A DNA stretch of 35,491 nt from assembly GCF_029977985.1 (NCBI RefSeq), contig NZ_JARKOT010000090.1, positions 1-35,491 of the forward strand, read 5' to 3'. The notes below the pieces were generated by a model that made no database searches, had not been told where the DNA came from, and was given only the letters and a program-made list of their open reading frames with translations. The position numbers and the translations under genes are program-made. This document shows, in pieces, positions 1 to 10,768 of the stretch (position 1 is the first letter of the stretch; each line of letters opens with the position of its first letter). Source of the stretch: Propioniciclava sp. Its GTDB lineage: Bacteria; Actinomycetota; Actinomycetes; Propionibacteriales; Propionibacteriaceae.

Positions 1-79
1 GGAGCGCCACAGCGCCCTCTTCGTGAGCCCGAACCGCAACACGGGGGTGGCCCCCAACTGTCGCACGGGGGCGTGCGAA

Positions 80-110
80 CGAACTCCCGATCCGACGGAT
101 CGGGAGTTCG
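80..110 (-). terminator. Strong hairpin after the helicase gene
   Basis: A perfect inverted repeat with 15-base arms (80-94 and 96-110) around a single central A. It lies 12 bases past the stop codon of the minus-strand helicase gene. A second small hairpin, CGCACG and CGTGCG around GGGG, sits at 62-77. No clear T-run follows on either strand, so this is an intrinsic-terminator-like structure of the kind common in high-GC genomes. Termination itself is inferred. Confidence 0.7.
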
Positions 111-121
111 TCGTGCGAGGT

Positions 122-2434
122 TCAGGCCACGGACGCCAACGCCAGCGGGAGGACGGACGCCGCGCCGGCCCGGCGCAGCTGGCGTCCGGCGACGGTGATG
201 GTCCAGCGGGAGTCGATCAGGTCGTCGACGAGCAGCACCGGCCCATCCAGGGTGGCCATCCGCGCCGCCAACTCGGGTCCGACGACGAACCGCCCCCACA
301 CGTCCCGGACGCGGTAGGCCGAGTTGGTTGCCCCGCACAGCGGCTCGGCGCCCGGCGCGAGCCCGAGCGGCCCCAACAGTTCCAGCCGGCCCACCCGCGC
401 GACACCCTCGGCCAACGACTCCACCAGAGTCGGACGCCGCAGGCTCGGCACCCACACCACGGCCGCCGGACGCTCCGCCCAGTCCCACGCAGCCAGCACC
501 CGGACGACCGCCCGCGCCAGATCGGGCGGCACCGCGGCATCCACCGGACGCCCGTCGGCGTCGGTCGCGAACAGCTCGCGGAGGCGTCCGCCCCAGCCGA
601 GGTCGGTCAGGCGCGCCACGACGCGCCCCTCGGCCACCTGCTCGTCGGCCGGGATCTTGCCCTGCGCCTCCACCCCGAGCGTGTCCAGCCCGTTCGGCCA
701 CAGCACACGGGGCGACACCGGGACGCCGACCCGGTCGAGCGCCTCGGCCGCCTCGTCGAGCCGCGGCACCGCGATGTCGGTCGGGTACCAGACGCCGGCG
801 CACACGTCACAGCGCCCGCACGGGGCGGCATGCGGATCGTCGAGCGCCTCGGTGAGGAACTGCATGCGGCAGGCGGCCAGCCCGCCAGGTTCGCCTGCGC
901 CGGCCGAGCCGGTCGGGGTCGTGCCCAACCGCTCGTAGGCCAGCATCGCGTCGGCCTCGGCCACCCGCGCGGCCGCGATGCGGGCGTAGCGGTCGGCGTC
1001 GTAGGTCCACGGTCGGCCGGTGGCGACCCAACCGCCGGGGACGTTCTCCGCCGCCCCGTCGACGGCGAGGACCTTCAACAGCAACTCCAGCGGCCCACGC
1101 CTGATGTCGACGCGCGCCTCCAGCGCCGGCACGGACAGCGGGTGCCCGGCCTCCGCGAGTGCGCTCAACACGGCGTCGGCGCGGGCCTGGGTCGGCATGG
1201 CGTTCGTGGCGAAGTAGTGCCAGATCTCCCGGTCCTCCACCCCCGGCAGCAACAGCACGTCGGCGCTCTCGGTCGCCCGCCCGGCGCGGCCGACCTGCTG
1301 GTAGTAGGCGACGGGCGAACTCGGCGCTCCGAGGTGCACGACGAACCCCAGGTCGGGCTTGTCGAACCCCATGCCGAGCGCCGACGTGGCGACCAGAGCC
1401 TTCACCTCGTTGCGCTTCAGCGCCTTCTCCGCGGCCTCCCGCTCGGCGGCATCCGTGCGGCCCGTGTAGGGCAGCACGCGGTGCCCCGCCTTCGCCAGCA
1501 GGGACGCCGCGTCCTCGGCCCCCGCGACCGTCAGGCTGTACACGATGCCGGAGCCGGGGAGGTCGCCGAGGTGCTGCGCCAGCCAGGCCAGCCGCCGCGC
1601 CGGCGTCCCCACATCGAGGACGCCGAGGCGCAGCGAGTCGCGCGCCAGCGGCCCGCGCAGCGTGAACACCGCGTGCCCGCCCGCGGCCATCTGCTCCTCG
1701 ACGTCGGCCACCACGCGCGCGTTCGCCGTCGCCGTGGTGGCGAGCACGGGGACGCCGTCCGGCAGTTCGGCGATCAGGTCGCGGATGCGGCGGTAGTCGG
1801 GACGGAAGTCGTGGCCCCAGTCGCTGATGCAGTGCGCCTCGTCGACCACCAGCAGGCCACAGGTGCGCACGAGCCGCGGCAACTGCTCGGCTCGGAACCG
1901 CGGGTTGACGAGGCGCTCGGGTGAGACGAAGAGCACGTCCACGGCGTCGGCGTCGAGTTCGGCCTCCACGGCCCGCCATTCGGTGACGTTCGCCGAGTTG
2001 ATCGCGGCCGCCCGCACGCCGGCGCGCTCGGCTGCGGCCACCTGGTCGCGCATGAGCGCCAGCAGGGGCGACACGATGAGCGCAGGTCCGGCGCCCGCCC
2101 GCCGCTGCAGCAGCGCGGCGATGAAGTACACGGCCGACTTCCCCCAGCCCGTGCGCTGCACCACGAGCGCCCGCCGGTGGTCGGCGACGAGGGCCACGAT
2201 CGCCTCGTACTGCCCGGAGTGGAAGTCTGCGTCCGCGCGCCCGGTGAGGTCGCGCAGGATCGCCACCGCCTCCTCACGCAGCCCCTCGGCCGTCCGCTGG
2301 ACCGCTTGCGCCGGCCCCGTCGCCGCACCGTCCCACGGTTCGCCGTCCCACGGTTCGCCGTCCCCCAGGTCGTCGGGCGGGAGTTCGTCGAACTCCGGCG
2401 GCGGCTCCTCGGCCCGGAACTCCGGCTGCGTCAT
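122..2434 (-). CDS. RecQ-family ATP-dependent DNA helicase with a phosphoribosyltransferase-like C-terminal segment
   Basis: The product of 770 residues is a superfamily 2 helicase, expected to unwind DNA 3' to 5' in recombination and repair. Visible are the Walker A region QRTGWGKS (about 93-100), the DEAH box (198-201) followed by CISDWGHDFRPDY, which is the RecQ signature, a helicase C domain with YQQVGRAGR, and a cysteine cluster CGRCDVC that fits the RecQ zinc site. The last roughly 150 residues are not an HRDC domain. They end in VLLVDDLIDSRWT, the PRPP-binding pattern of type I phosphoribosyltransferases, so the protein appears to be a RecQ-PRT fusion. The acidic N-terminus carries a short tandem DGEPW duplication (2332-2360). 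The start ATG at 2434 is supported by the helicase homology beginning near residue 45. The gene stands alone, with a hairpin after its stop. Confidence 0.93.
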   Translation of the reverse strand: MTQPEFRAEEPPPEFDELPPDDLGDGEPWDGEPWDGAATGPAQAVQRTAEGLREEAVAILRDLTGRADADFHSGQYEAIVALVADHRRALVVQRTGWGKSAVYFIAALLQRRAGAGPALIVSPLLALMRDQVAAAERAGVRAAAINSANVTEWRAVEAELDADAVDVLFVSPERLVNPRFRAEQLPRLVRTCGLLVVDEAHCISDWGHDFRPDYRRIRDLIAELPDGVPVLATTATANARVVADVEEQMAAGGHAVFTLRGPLARDSLRLGVLDVGTPARRLAWLAQHLGDLPGSGIVYSLTVAGAEDAASLLAKAGHRVLPYTGRTDAAEREAAEKALKRNEVKALVATSALGMGFDKPDLGFVVHLGAPSSPVAYYQQVGRAGRATESADVLLLPGVEDREIWHYFATNAMPTQARADAVLSALAEAGHPLSVPALEARVDIRRGPLELLLKVLAVDGAAENVPGGWVATGRPWTYDADRYARIAAARVAEADAMLAYERLGTTPTGSAGAGEPGGLAACRMQFLTEALDDPHAAPCGRCDVCAGVWYPTDIAVPRLDEAAEALDRVGVPVSPRVLWPNGLDTLGVEAQGKIPADEQVAEGRVVARLTDLGWGGRLRELFATDADGRPVDAAVPPDLARAVVRVLAAWDWAERPAAVVWVPSLRRPTLVESLAEGVARVGRLELLGPLGLAPGAEPLCGATNSAYRVRDVWGRFVVGPELAARMATLDGPVLLVDDLIDSRWTITVAGRQLRRAGAASVLPLALASVA

Positions 2435-2500
2435 GACCCAACCCTGTCACGACCCTCCGACACTTCCCTGCGAGCAGACGGCCGGCCGGGCGGTCAACCT

Positions 2501-2540
2501 CCCGCAGGGCGGTCAGTCCTCCCGCAGGGCGGTCAGTCCT
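2501..2540. repeat. Two perfect 20-bp tandem repeats at the DUF1059 gene end
   Basis: The unit CCCGCAGGGCGGTCAGTCCT occurs at 2501-2520 and again at 2521-2540. The second copy contains the last codons and stop of the minus-strand DUF1059 gene, so the duplication may have copied the gene end into its 3' flank. A partial copy (gggcggtcaacct) precedes it at about 2488-2500. Confidence 0.85.
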
Positions 2541-2769
2541 CCGGCAGTGCGGCGAACGCCTTCTTCGTGGCGTTGTACCAGCCCAACCCCTTGACCGGGT
2601 TGCGCCACCGCGCCTTCATGGCGTCCGCGGCGTCCTGGTGGTCGGCATCGCCCGCGGCGACGGCGTCCTTGAGGTGCTTGTCCTGGGCCTGGATGACGTC
2701 GTCGGCCGTCTGGCCGTGGTGCGCCAGCTCGCACGGGCCGCCGAGCTGGCTGCACGTCATGATCTTCAT
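2533..2769 (-). CDS. Small DUF1059-like protein
   Basis: A 78-residue soluble protein beginning MKIMTCSQLGGPCELAHHG, which matches the conserved start of DUF1059 proteins (M-K-x-M-T-C-x-x-L-G-G-x-C). The two cysteines and the following histidine could bind a metal or be redox active, but the family has no known activity. The ATG at 2769 was chosen over an upstream in-frame ATG (2802) because a good ribosome binding site (GAGGAGGG) lies just before it and the family motif starts there. It is divergent from the TetR-type regulator at 2845, with a palindrome between them, so it is probably that regulator's target. Confidence 0.8.
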   Translation of the reverse strand: MKIMTCSQLGGPCELAHHGQTADDVIQAQDKHLKDAVAAGDADHQDAADAMKARWRNPVKGLGWYNATKKAFAALPED

Positions 2770-2803
2770 GGTCCCTCCTCGGGGTTGGTCCGACACGGGC
2801 AAA

Positions 2804-2820
2804 TGAGAGTAGCACTCTCA
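2804..2820. promoter_or_regulatory. Palindromic operator between DUF1059 gene and TetR regulator
   Basis: TGAGAGTAGCACTCTCA is a perfect inverted repeat with 7-base arms and a 3-base centre. It lies in the 75-bp divergent intergenic region, 35 bases from the start of the DUF1059 gene and 25 bases from the regulator start. Its size and position fit a TetR-dimer site controlling both genes. Binding is inferred. Confidence 0.75.
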
Positions 2821-2844
2821 ATATGCAATCCCTAGGGTCGGCTT

Positions 2845-3477
2845 GTGAACGAGTCCGCCCCCGCCTCCCGCCTTCGGGAGCAACCGCGGACCAGGCGCGC
2901 GCGTTCGGCCGTCATCGCGGCCGCGAGGGCGCGGTTCCTCGCGCACGGGTACACGGCCACCTCGATCGCCGAGATCAGTGCCGATGCCGCTGTCGCGCCG
3001 GCCACCGTCTACCGTCTATTCGGCGGCAAGGTCGGCATCCTCAAGGCCGTCCTCGACGTCGCGATCGCCGGCGACGAGGCGAGCACGCCCGTCGCGGCCC
3101 GCCCGGCCGTCCGGGCCGCCGTCGCGGCCACCCGGGGCGAGGACGTCATCACCGGATTCGTGGGCGTCACGGCCGCCATCAACGGCCGGATCGCCGCCCT
3201 CTACCGCGTCCTCACCCAGGCCGCGGACGCCGATGGCGAGGCTCGGTCCCTCCTGGAGACGCTCAACGCGCAACGCGGCCGCGGCCAGGCTCTCCTCGTG
3301 GACGCTCTGGTCAGCGGGCACGTCCTCCGGTCCGGCCTCGCGGCTGAGCGGGCGGCCGACGTCGTCCACGCTCTCATGTCGCCCGAACTGTTCCGCAGCC
3401 TCGTGGGCGAGCGAGGCTGGACGCCCGACGCCTACGCCGACTGGCTCACCCGGACCCTCTGCGACCAACTCCTCTGA
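2845..3477 (+). CDS. TetR-family transcriptional regulator
   Basis: This 210-residue protein has an N-terminal TetR helix-turn-helix: residues about 17-63 read [21 protein letters not shown], then [21 protein letters not shown] and [12 protein letters not shown]. The C-terminal ligand-binding region is alanine rich and cannot be assigned a ligand. The start is GTG at 2845, the only start compatible with the complete HTH and the operator position. The gene is transcribed away from the DUF1059 gene, with the palindrome 2804-2820 upstream, which suggests autoregulation and control of its neighbour. Confidence 0.9.
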   Translation: MNESAPASRLREQPRTRRARSAVIAAARARFLAHGYTATSIAEISADAAVAPATVYRLFGGKVGILKAVLDVAIAGDEASTPVAARPAVRAAVAATRGEDVITGFVGVTAAINGRIAALYRVLTQAADADGEARSLLETLNAQRGRGQALLVDALVSGHVLRSGLAAERAADVVHALMSPELFRSLVGERGWTPDAYADWLTRTLCDQLL

Positions 3478-3566
3478 GCACGCGGGGGGCTCTGAGCGCT
3501 GAAGCCGGGGGCTCTCGCCGGCGCGCCCGGCGACGTAGGCTGGGAGTACCGAAATGGAGGTCTCCC

Positions 3567-4475
3567 ATGACAGAGAACCAGACCGACCGGACGTCCGCGC
3601 AGCGCGAGAAGATGGCCTCGGCGCCCGGCTTCATCGCAGCCCTCGACCAGAGCGGCGGCAGCACCCCGAAGGCCCTCGAGCGCTACGGCGTGGCCGCGGA
3701 CGCCTGGTCGAGCGAGGAGGAGATGTTCGACCTCGTCCACCGGATGCGCACCCGGGTGATCACGAGCCCGGCCTTCACCGGCGAGAAGATCCTCGCCGCG
3801 ATCCTGTTCGAGCGCACCATGAACGCCGAGATCGAGGGGCGTCCCACGGGCGACTACCTGTGGAACGTCAAGCGGGTCGTGCCGATCCTGAAGGTGGACG
3901 AGGGGCTCGCCGACGAGGCCGACGGCGTCCAGCTCATGAAAGAGATGACGAAGCTCGACGCCCTCCTCGACGCCGCCAACGCCCACGGCATGTTCGGCAC
4001 GAAGATGCGGTCGGTCATCAAGCACGCGGACGCCCACGGCGTGGCCGCGGTGGTGGCCCAGCAGTTCTTCTACGCCAACCGCATCCTCGACGCCGGCCTC
4101 GTGCCGATCGTCGAACCCGAGGTGGACGTGAAGGCCCCCGACAAGGCTGAGGCCGAGACGCTGCTCAAGTCCCAGTTGGACGAGTACCTCGCTGGGTTGC
4201 CCGACGGCCGCCAGGTGATGCTCAAACTGACCCTGCCGAGCCAGGACAACCTCTACGCCGACCTCGTCGGCCATCCGGCCGTCCTGCGGGTTGTGGCGCT
4301 GTCGGGCGGTTACAGCCGCGAGGAGGCCAACGCCCTGCTCGCGCGCAACCACGGCGTGGTCGCGAGCTTCAGCCGGGCCCTGCTCGAGGGGCTGTCCGCG
4401 CAGCAGTCCGAGGAGGAGTTCGACGCCACCCTGGGCGCGTCGATCGACGCGATCTACGCGGCGTCCATCGCCTGA
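3567..4475 (+). CDS. Fructose-bisphosphate aldolase class I
   Basis: The 302-residue protein has the length of the bacterial class I aldolases (Staphylococcus Fda type). It interconverts fructose 1,6-bisphosphate with glyceraldehyde 3-phosphate and dihydroxyacetone phosphate in cytosolic glycolysis and gluconeogenesis, using a Schiff-base lysine instead of a metal. Visible are [13 protein letters not shown] (residues 25-37, phosphate-binding start), LKVDEGL (108-114), IVEPEVD (181-187) and VMLKLTLPS (217-225), whose Lys220 fits the Schiff-base position. A GGAGGT-type ribosome binding site lies just before the ATG. It is monocistronic. Confidence 0.93.
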   Translation: MTENQTDRTSAQREKMASAPGFIAALDQSGGSTPKALERYGVAADAWSSEEEMFDLVHRMRTRVITSPAFTGEKILAAILFERTMNAEIEGRPTGDYLWNVKRVVPILKVDEGLADEADGVQLMKEMTKLDALLDAANAHGMFGTKMRSVIKHADAHGVAAVVAQQFFYANRILDAGLVPIVEPEVDVKAPDKAEAETLLKSQLDEYLAGLPDGRQVMLKLTLPSQDNLYADLVGHPAVLRVVALSGGYSREEANALLARNHGVVASFSRALLEGLSAQQSEEEFDATLGASIDAIYAASIA

Positions 4476-4541
4476 CGCGTTCGGGTTCCGGGCGTGCGGT
4501 CCCCGGTAGCCTCGGTGTGGTCTGAACCGAAAGGCCACGCC

Positions 4542-5197
4542 GTGCAGGTCCCCACCCCGGTCCCCGCGCCCGTCACCCTCACCCGGCGCGTAACGCTCGG
4601 CCGGTCGCTGCGCCTGCGGCGTCTCGCGCTCGTGCTGTTCTGCCTGATCGCCGCCCTCCTGGCCAGCTTGACACTGATTCGGATCGAGCCGGTCAACTGG
4701 GTGCTCGGGCCCGTCGTGGCCCTCGCCTCACGTTCGCCCTCGGGCTGCTGCTGCACGGGATGGATCGCTCCGCCCATGCTGGCGAGACCTTGACCCTCGA
4801 GCCCGAGGGTCTGCGCCTCGACGACGCGGGCAGCGTGCGCGCCGTCCGGTGGGAATCCCTCGAGCGCCTGGCGAAGCTGCCCACGCCTGAGAGCCAGCGG
4901 GCGACCCGGGGCGGCGGGATCGGCTGGGTCGTCATGAGCGTGCTCAAGGCCGCGGACGCCCCCGCCCAGTGGGGCGTGTGCGGCTCGGGACGCGTTCTGC
5001 TCAAGCCGAACGCCCCCGCCCGGGTGCTGCAGGAGCTCGCCCTGACCGCCCGCATCTTTCCCGCTCACCCCGGCTACCAGCCGGTCGCGGTCTACTTCGC
5101 GGACTTCGAGCCGGACTGGCTCCGGGGCCGCATTGGCGACTGGGTCGAGTTCCGGCGTCCGGATCTCATCGACGCCGCCTCGGTCGCCGCGCCGTGA
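4542..5197 (+). pseudogene. Two-helix membrane protein with PH-like tail, split by a frameshift
   Basis: From a GTG at 4542 preceded by GAAAGG, the first frame encodes a basic N-terminus and one hydrophobic helix (LALVLFCLIAALLASLTLI), then WVLGPVVALA. From about 4727 the sensible protein continues in the next frame (LTFALGLLLHGMDRSAHAGE) and runs to the stop at 5197, with a region GLRLDDAGSVRAVRWESLERL resembling a bacterial PH-like domain. The total length of 656 bases is one short of a whole number of codons, so a single missing base near 4727 would restore one protein of about 218 residues. The family is not recognised with confidence. It is either a real frameshift or a base-calling error. 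Confidence 0.6.
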
Positions 5198-7999
<2,802 letters not shown>

Positions 8000-8003
<4 letters not shown>

Positions 8004-8160
8004 AACGCGACCTCCTCACCGGCCAGGGCCTCGGCGACCGTGCGGACGTCGGTGCGGGAACTCAGGTCCCACACGCCCTCGGCGGAGCGCACGACCGCGA
8101 CGGGGACGCCCTCGTCGACGAGCAACTGCACCGCGTCGGTGATCTCGTACTCGCCGCCCT
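8000..8160 (-). pseudogene. 3' remnant of a sugar nucleotidyltransferase gene
   Basis: Only about 53 C-terminal residues remain: GGEYEITDAVQLLVDEGVPV, then AVVRSAEGVWDLSSRTDVRTV. This matches the end of nucleotidyltransferases that make NDP-sugars (GGEYxLTDA, then a tryptophan and a D-x-x-T-P-like segment). The homology stops abruptly at about 8160, where the sequence becomes the coding strand of a transport permease pointing the other way. No start codon is left. Its stop overlaps the kinase start, showing it was the first gene of that operon. The family call rests on a short stretch. Confidence 0.65.
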
Positions 8161-8161
8161 C

Positions 8162-8872
8162 TACACCACCTCGGGGCTGTGGTTCGCCGGCAACCACGTC
8201 GCCGACAACTACGCCGCGCTGATGGCGTGGACGCAGGGGCGATTCTGGCGTTGGGTAGGCAGCTCGATCCTTTTCTCGCTGGCTGCCGGGGCGCTCGGGA
8301 CGCTGGTGTCGGTGGCGGCAGGGTATGCGCTCGCGAAGTTCAGGACGCCGGGCGGCGCGGCCGTGCAGGTGGCGATCCTGGCCGGGTTGCTGTTCCCCAT
8401 CGCGCTCCTCACCGTGCCGCTCTACATCATGTTCATCTCGCTGGGCCTGGTGAACACCCCGTGGGCGGTCATCATCCCCTCGTGCGTGAGCCCGTTCGGT
8501 GTGTTCCTGGGCCGGATCTACGTGGAGGCCTTGGTGCCCGACGAACTCCTGGAGGCAGCGCGGCTCGACGGGGCGTCCGAACTGCGGACCTTCTTCTCCG
8601 TGGTGTTGCGCCTGCTGGCGCCGGCGATGGTGACGATCTTCCTGTTCATCTTCGTGGCCACCTGGAACAACTTCCTGCTGCCGCTGATGATGCTCACGTC
8701 GAACGATCTGAAGCCGGTGACCGTCGGTCTCTACGGGATGATGAGCTACTTCAACCCCCAGTACGGTGCGGTGTTGCAAGGGGCGCTGCTCGGCGTTCTG
8801 CCCCTCATCGCGCTGTTCCTCGGCCTGCAGCCGTACTGGCAGGCGGGCCTCGCGAGTGGTGCCGTGAAGTGA
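8162..8872 (+). pseudogene. 5'-truncated carbohydrate ABC transporter permease (LacG/MalG type)
   Basis: Reading begins in mid-protein (YTTSGLWFAGNHVADNYAAL) and continues to a normal stop at 8872. At least four membrane helices remain, including SSILFSLAAGALGTLVSVAAG and VAILAGLLFPIALLTVPLYI. The EAA loop that docks the ATPase is intact: LLEAARLDGASELRTFFSV with RLLAP after it. The first transmembrane helix and cytoplasmic N-terminus are missing. An internal ATG at 8222 could give a 216-residue product, but that would lack the first helix. No partner permease, binding protein or ATPase is present. It is an orphan fragment created by the junction at about 8160. Confidence 0.8.
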
Positions 8873-8909
8873 TTCCCTTGGGGGCTCGGCGGGGGAGGTG
8901 AACACGGGC

Positions 8910-8946
8910 GAGGGGCCCCTGAATGTATGAGATTCAGGGGCCCCTC
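8910..8946. terminator. Perfect 15-bp stem hairpin after the permease remnant
   Basis: Arms GAGGGGCCCCTGAAT (8910-8924) and its exact complement (8932-8946) enclose a 7-base loop. It lies 38 bases after the permease stop. There is no T-run, but the stem is very strong, and it fits a terminator for the plus-strand gene. Confidence 0.8.
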
Positions 8947-9070
8947 TGGTTGATCGGGGATTGGATGACGATCCCGATCGGCATCGGTCGGTACCGGGAT
9001 CCAGCCGACACGTCACCCCGTCGGCCTGGTGGGTCGCCCCACCAACGGATCCTCTTTCCTACCGTTGCCA

Positions 9071-9099
9071 GCTGCCCCGAAGGGCGGCGTAGGTCTTTT
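9071..9099 (+). terminator. GC hairpin followed by a T-run
   Basis: The stem GCTGCCC/GGGCGGC closes a CGAA tetraloop (9078-9081). Five bases later comes TCTTTT. Flanking CCTAC (9058-9062) and GTAGG (9089-9093) could extend the fold. It is too far from the permease remnant to be needed by it, and the hairpin at 8910-8946 comes first, so it may end a separate short transcript. Confidence 0.5.
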
Positions 9100-9137
9100 C
9101 TATGCCTTCGCGCACCGGAACGCAACCCCTAGTCAGG

Positions 9138-9155
9138 AACTACTCCGGAGTAGTT
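9138..9155. promoter_or_regulatory. Perfect 18-bp palindrome of unknown role
   Basis: AACTACTCCGGAGTAGTT is fully self-complementary with no spacer, in an AT-richer patch between two converging genes. It resembles a dimeric repressor site but has no obvious promoter or start codon beside it. Confidence 0.45.
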
Positions 9156-9257
9156 TGTCACCCACAGGTCAGTCCACAGCTTCTCCACCGGAAACGGCCC
9201 TGCGTCCACACCCCTGTCCCCAAGGGTTGTGGACGCCGGGCCGTCGCTCGGGCGTGA

Positions 9258-10244
9258 TCAGGCAGCCACGGACGCCGCGGCGCGGCCCTTGCGGGCGGTC
9301 AGCCAGAGCACGATGCCCGTGTAGGCGGCGATGACGACCGCCTGGATGGCGGTGTCGCCCAGGCTGTACTCGGTGGCGGTCAGGTCGGCGATGCCGACGG
9401 ACGCCAACACGAACCCGCTCAGGTTGTTCACCATGTGCAGGGCGATGGCCGCCTCGAGACCACCAGTCCGCCAGACGAGGATGCCGGCGGCGAGGGCGAA
9501 CAGACCCACCTGGACGAGGCCGAGCGTCCCATAGCCGTGACCCAGCACGAACAGCGGGATCGGCAGCACGATGCCCCACCAAGCGCTCTTCAACCACGAG
9601 CCCAGGACGAGCTGCGGCAGGCCGCGGAACAGGTACTCCTCGGCCGCCGCCTGGAACGGCACCAACAGCAACGCGACGCCGAGGAGGGCGGCTGAGGTCG
9701 CCGTCCACGTGAACTGCACCGGCGTCCCCGAGAGTGCGGACACCGCGAGGCTGACGCTCGTCCCCAGCGCGACGAGCGCGAGGGCGATGGCGGCGTCGCG
9801 GCCGAGCAGGTTCCACCGGAGGCGTCCGGTCACCGACGACAGCCGGCCGAACGACACCTGGCCGCCGAACCGGGCCCCGATGGCGCAGGCCGGGATGAAC
9901 AGGGCCAGCGATGCGAGCGCCACCGCTGCGATGACCGGGTTGCTCATGTCGAGGCCGAGCTCGGCCGAGGAGCCCGTGTCGATGACCACGCCGTTCTCGA
10001 GCCACTGCCCGAGGCCGGTCGAGTAGGCGAGGTAGAGGCCGGTGGGGATCGCAAGGGCGACCACCATCGCCACGTACGACACCGCGGTGAGCACCATCGC
10101 GCCGATGGGCACGGCCCACGTGTAGAGGGGGTCCTCGCGGAACGCGAGGCGGTAGGCGCGCGGGGTCGGGGGCGCGGTGGCCGGGACGGGCTGCGTCTGG
10201 GGGAGGGAGGCAGGGGATGTCTGGGTCGGGAGTGAGATGCTCAT
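9258..10244 (-). CDS. CPBP-family intramembrane metalloprotease
   Basis: A membrane protein of 328 residues with about eight hydrophobic segments and a proline-rich cytoplasmic N-terminus. It carries the three CPBP (Abi, CAAX protease and bacteriocin-processing) motifs: EEYLFRG, where the two glutamates and arginine are catalytic, FVLGHG with its histidine, and HMVNN. It is probably a glutamic/metal-dependent protease inside the membrane; bacterial targets are generally unknown. The ATG at 10244 was chosen because it is preceded by a GAGG site and because the longer reading frame to 10709 has low-complexity, non-protein-like sequence. It has no operon partner. Confidence 0.85.
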   Translation of the reverse strand: MSISLPTQTSPASLPQTQPVPATAPPTPRAYRLAFREDPLYTWAVPIGAMVLTAVSYVAMVVALAIPTGLYLAYSTGLGQWLENGVVIDTGSSAELGLDMSNPVIAAVALASLALFIPACAIGARFGGQVSFGRLSSVTGRLRWNLLGRDAAIALALVALGTSVSLAVSALSGTPVQFTWTATSAALLGVALLLVPFQAAAEEYLFRGLPQLVLGSWLKSAWWGIVLPIPLFVLGHGYGTLGLVQVGLFALAAGILVWRTGGLEAAIALHMVNNLSGFVLASVGIADLTATEYSLGDTAIQAVVIAAYTGIVLWLTARKGRAAASVAA

Positions 10245-10390
10245 GCAGAAAGCCTCGGCCGGCGCGGTGGGTCGCCGCAGCGGGCGAGGGTCTCGGGACG
10301 CCGCGACGAGCGGCCACCCTTTCGGACGCCGCCGGTCCAGCCCCTGCGTCGACCTTGGTCGAGACGGCGGCGTCCGGGTGGATGGGACAG

Positions 10391-10446
10391 GGTGCCGTGA
10401 TTGGACAAGGCGCCGCGGATTGGTCGAGGCGCCGCGGATTGGACAG
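10391..10446. repeat. Three tandem 18-19 bp repeats
   Basis: Units starting GGTGCCGTGATTGG (10391-10408), GGCGCCGCGGATTGG (10409-10427) and GGCGCCGCGGATTGG (10428-10446) follow one another, and a partial fourth (GGTGCCGCC) begins at 10447. They lie in the 524-bp interval between the CPBP gene and the surface-protein gene, directly before an ApbE-like remnant. Apart from that remnant (10485-10658), nothing else in the interval looks coding. Confidence 0.75.
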
Positions 10447-10484
10447 GGTGCCGCCACGGAGGCCGAGGCGGACGCCGCGTCGAG

Positions 10485-10658
10485 GGTCGTCCGGCCACGA
10501 CCGTGCGCGCCCCGGATGCTGCGACCGCCGACGCGCTGGCGACCGTCCTCGGGGTGCTCGATTGGGAGGAGGCGCGCGCCCTCGTCGGCACCCTCCCCGG
10601 GGTGGGCGTCCGGGTGGTTCTGGGCGACGGGCGGGCCGATACCGCCGGCGACTGGTGA
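10485..10658 (+). pseudogene. 3' remnant of an ApbE-like FMN transferase gene
   Basis: A plus-strand frame gives TVRAPDAATADALATVLGVL, then DWEEARALVGTLPGVGVRVV and LGDGRADTAGDW before a stop. This matches the C-terminus of ApbE FAD:protein FMN transferases (A-x-x-A-D-A-L-A-T-A-x-F-V-L-G, then a leucine/proline segment and V-x-x-x-D-G). The roughly 250 upstream residues with the FAD-binding and catalytic parts are absent. The sequence before it is short tandem repeats. It is a decayed end fragment. The left boundary is approximate. Confidence 0.6.
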
Positions 10659-10768
10659 GGCGAAGAGACGCTCAGCCGCTTCTTCGCCGCCTTTCAGGCA
10701 CGGCGTCAACTCCGCGCGCCGGCGCGTGCGTAGAGCGGGTGTCCAACGACTCCTGCTCGGAGGAAGAC

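Larger units (their letters stand above)
8947..9257. other. Gene-free interval with several hairpins
   Basis: No coding sequence is supported between the permease remnant and the CPBP gene, whose 3' ends face each other. The interval holds an inverted repeat GATCGGG/CCCGATC (8952-8979), a hairpin TGGTGGG/CCCACCA around TCGC (9027-9044), and a GCTGCCC-CGAA-GGGCGGC stem (9071-9088, one G-U pair) followed shortly by TCTTTT (9094-9099), which looks like an intrinsic terminator. Such a run of structure between two genes that already end could be a small RNA gene with its terminator. No known RNA family was recognised. Confidence 0.4.

Noticed and set aside
1-121. End of another gene at the window edge
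   Set aside because: A short frame ends with a TGA at 24-26, but eight codons are too few to support any call.
23-1924. A 633-codon plus-strand frame
   Set aside because: It is the antisense of the RecQ gene, and the translation is arginine- and proline-rich with no motif.
9156-9235. Further DnaA-like sites (CCCACAGG, GTCCACAGC, GTTGTGGAC)
   Set aside because: None matches TTATCCACA well enough and they are not regularly arranged.
10217-10768. N-terminal extension of the surface-protein frame
   Set aside because: A signal peptide and ribosome site define the ATG at 10769, and the upstream part crosses tandem repeats.
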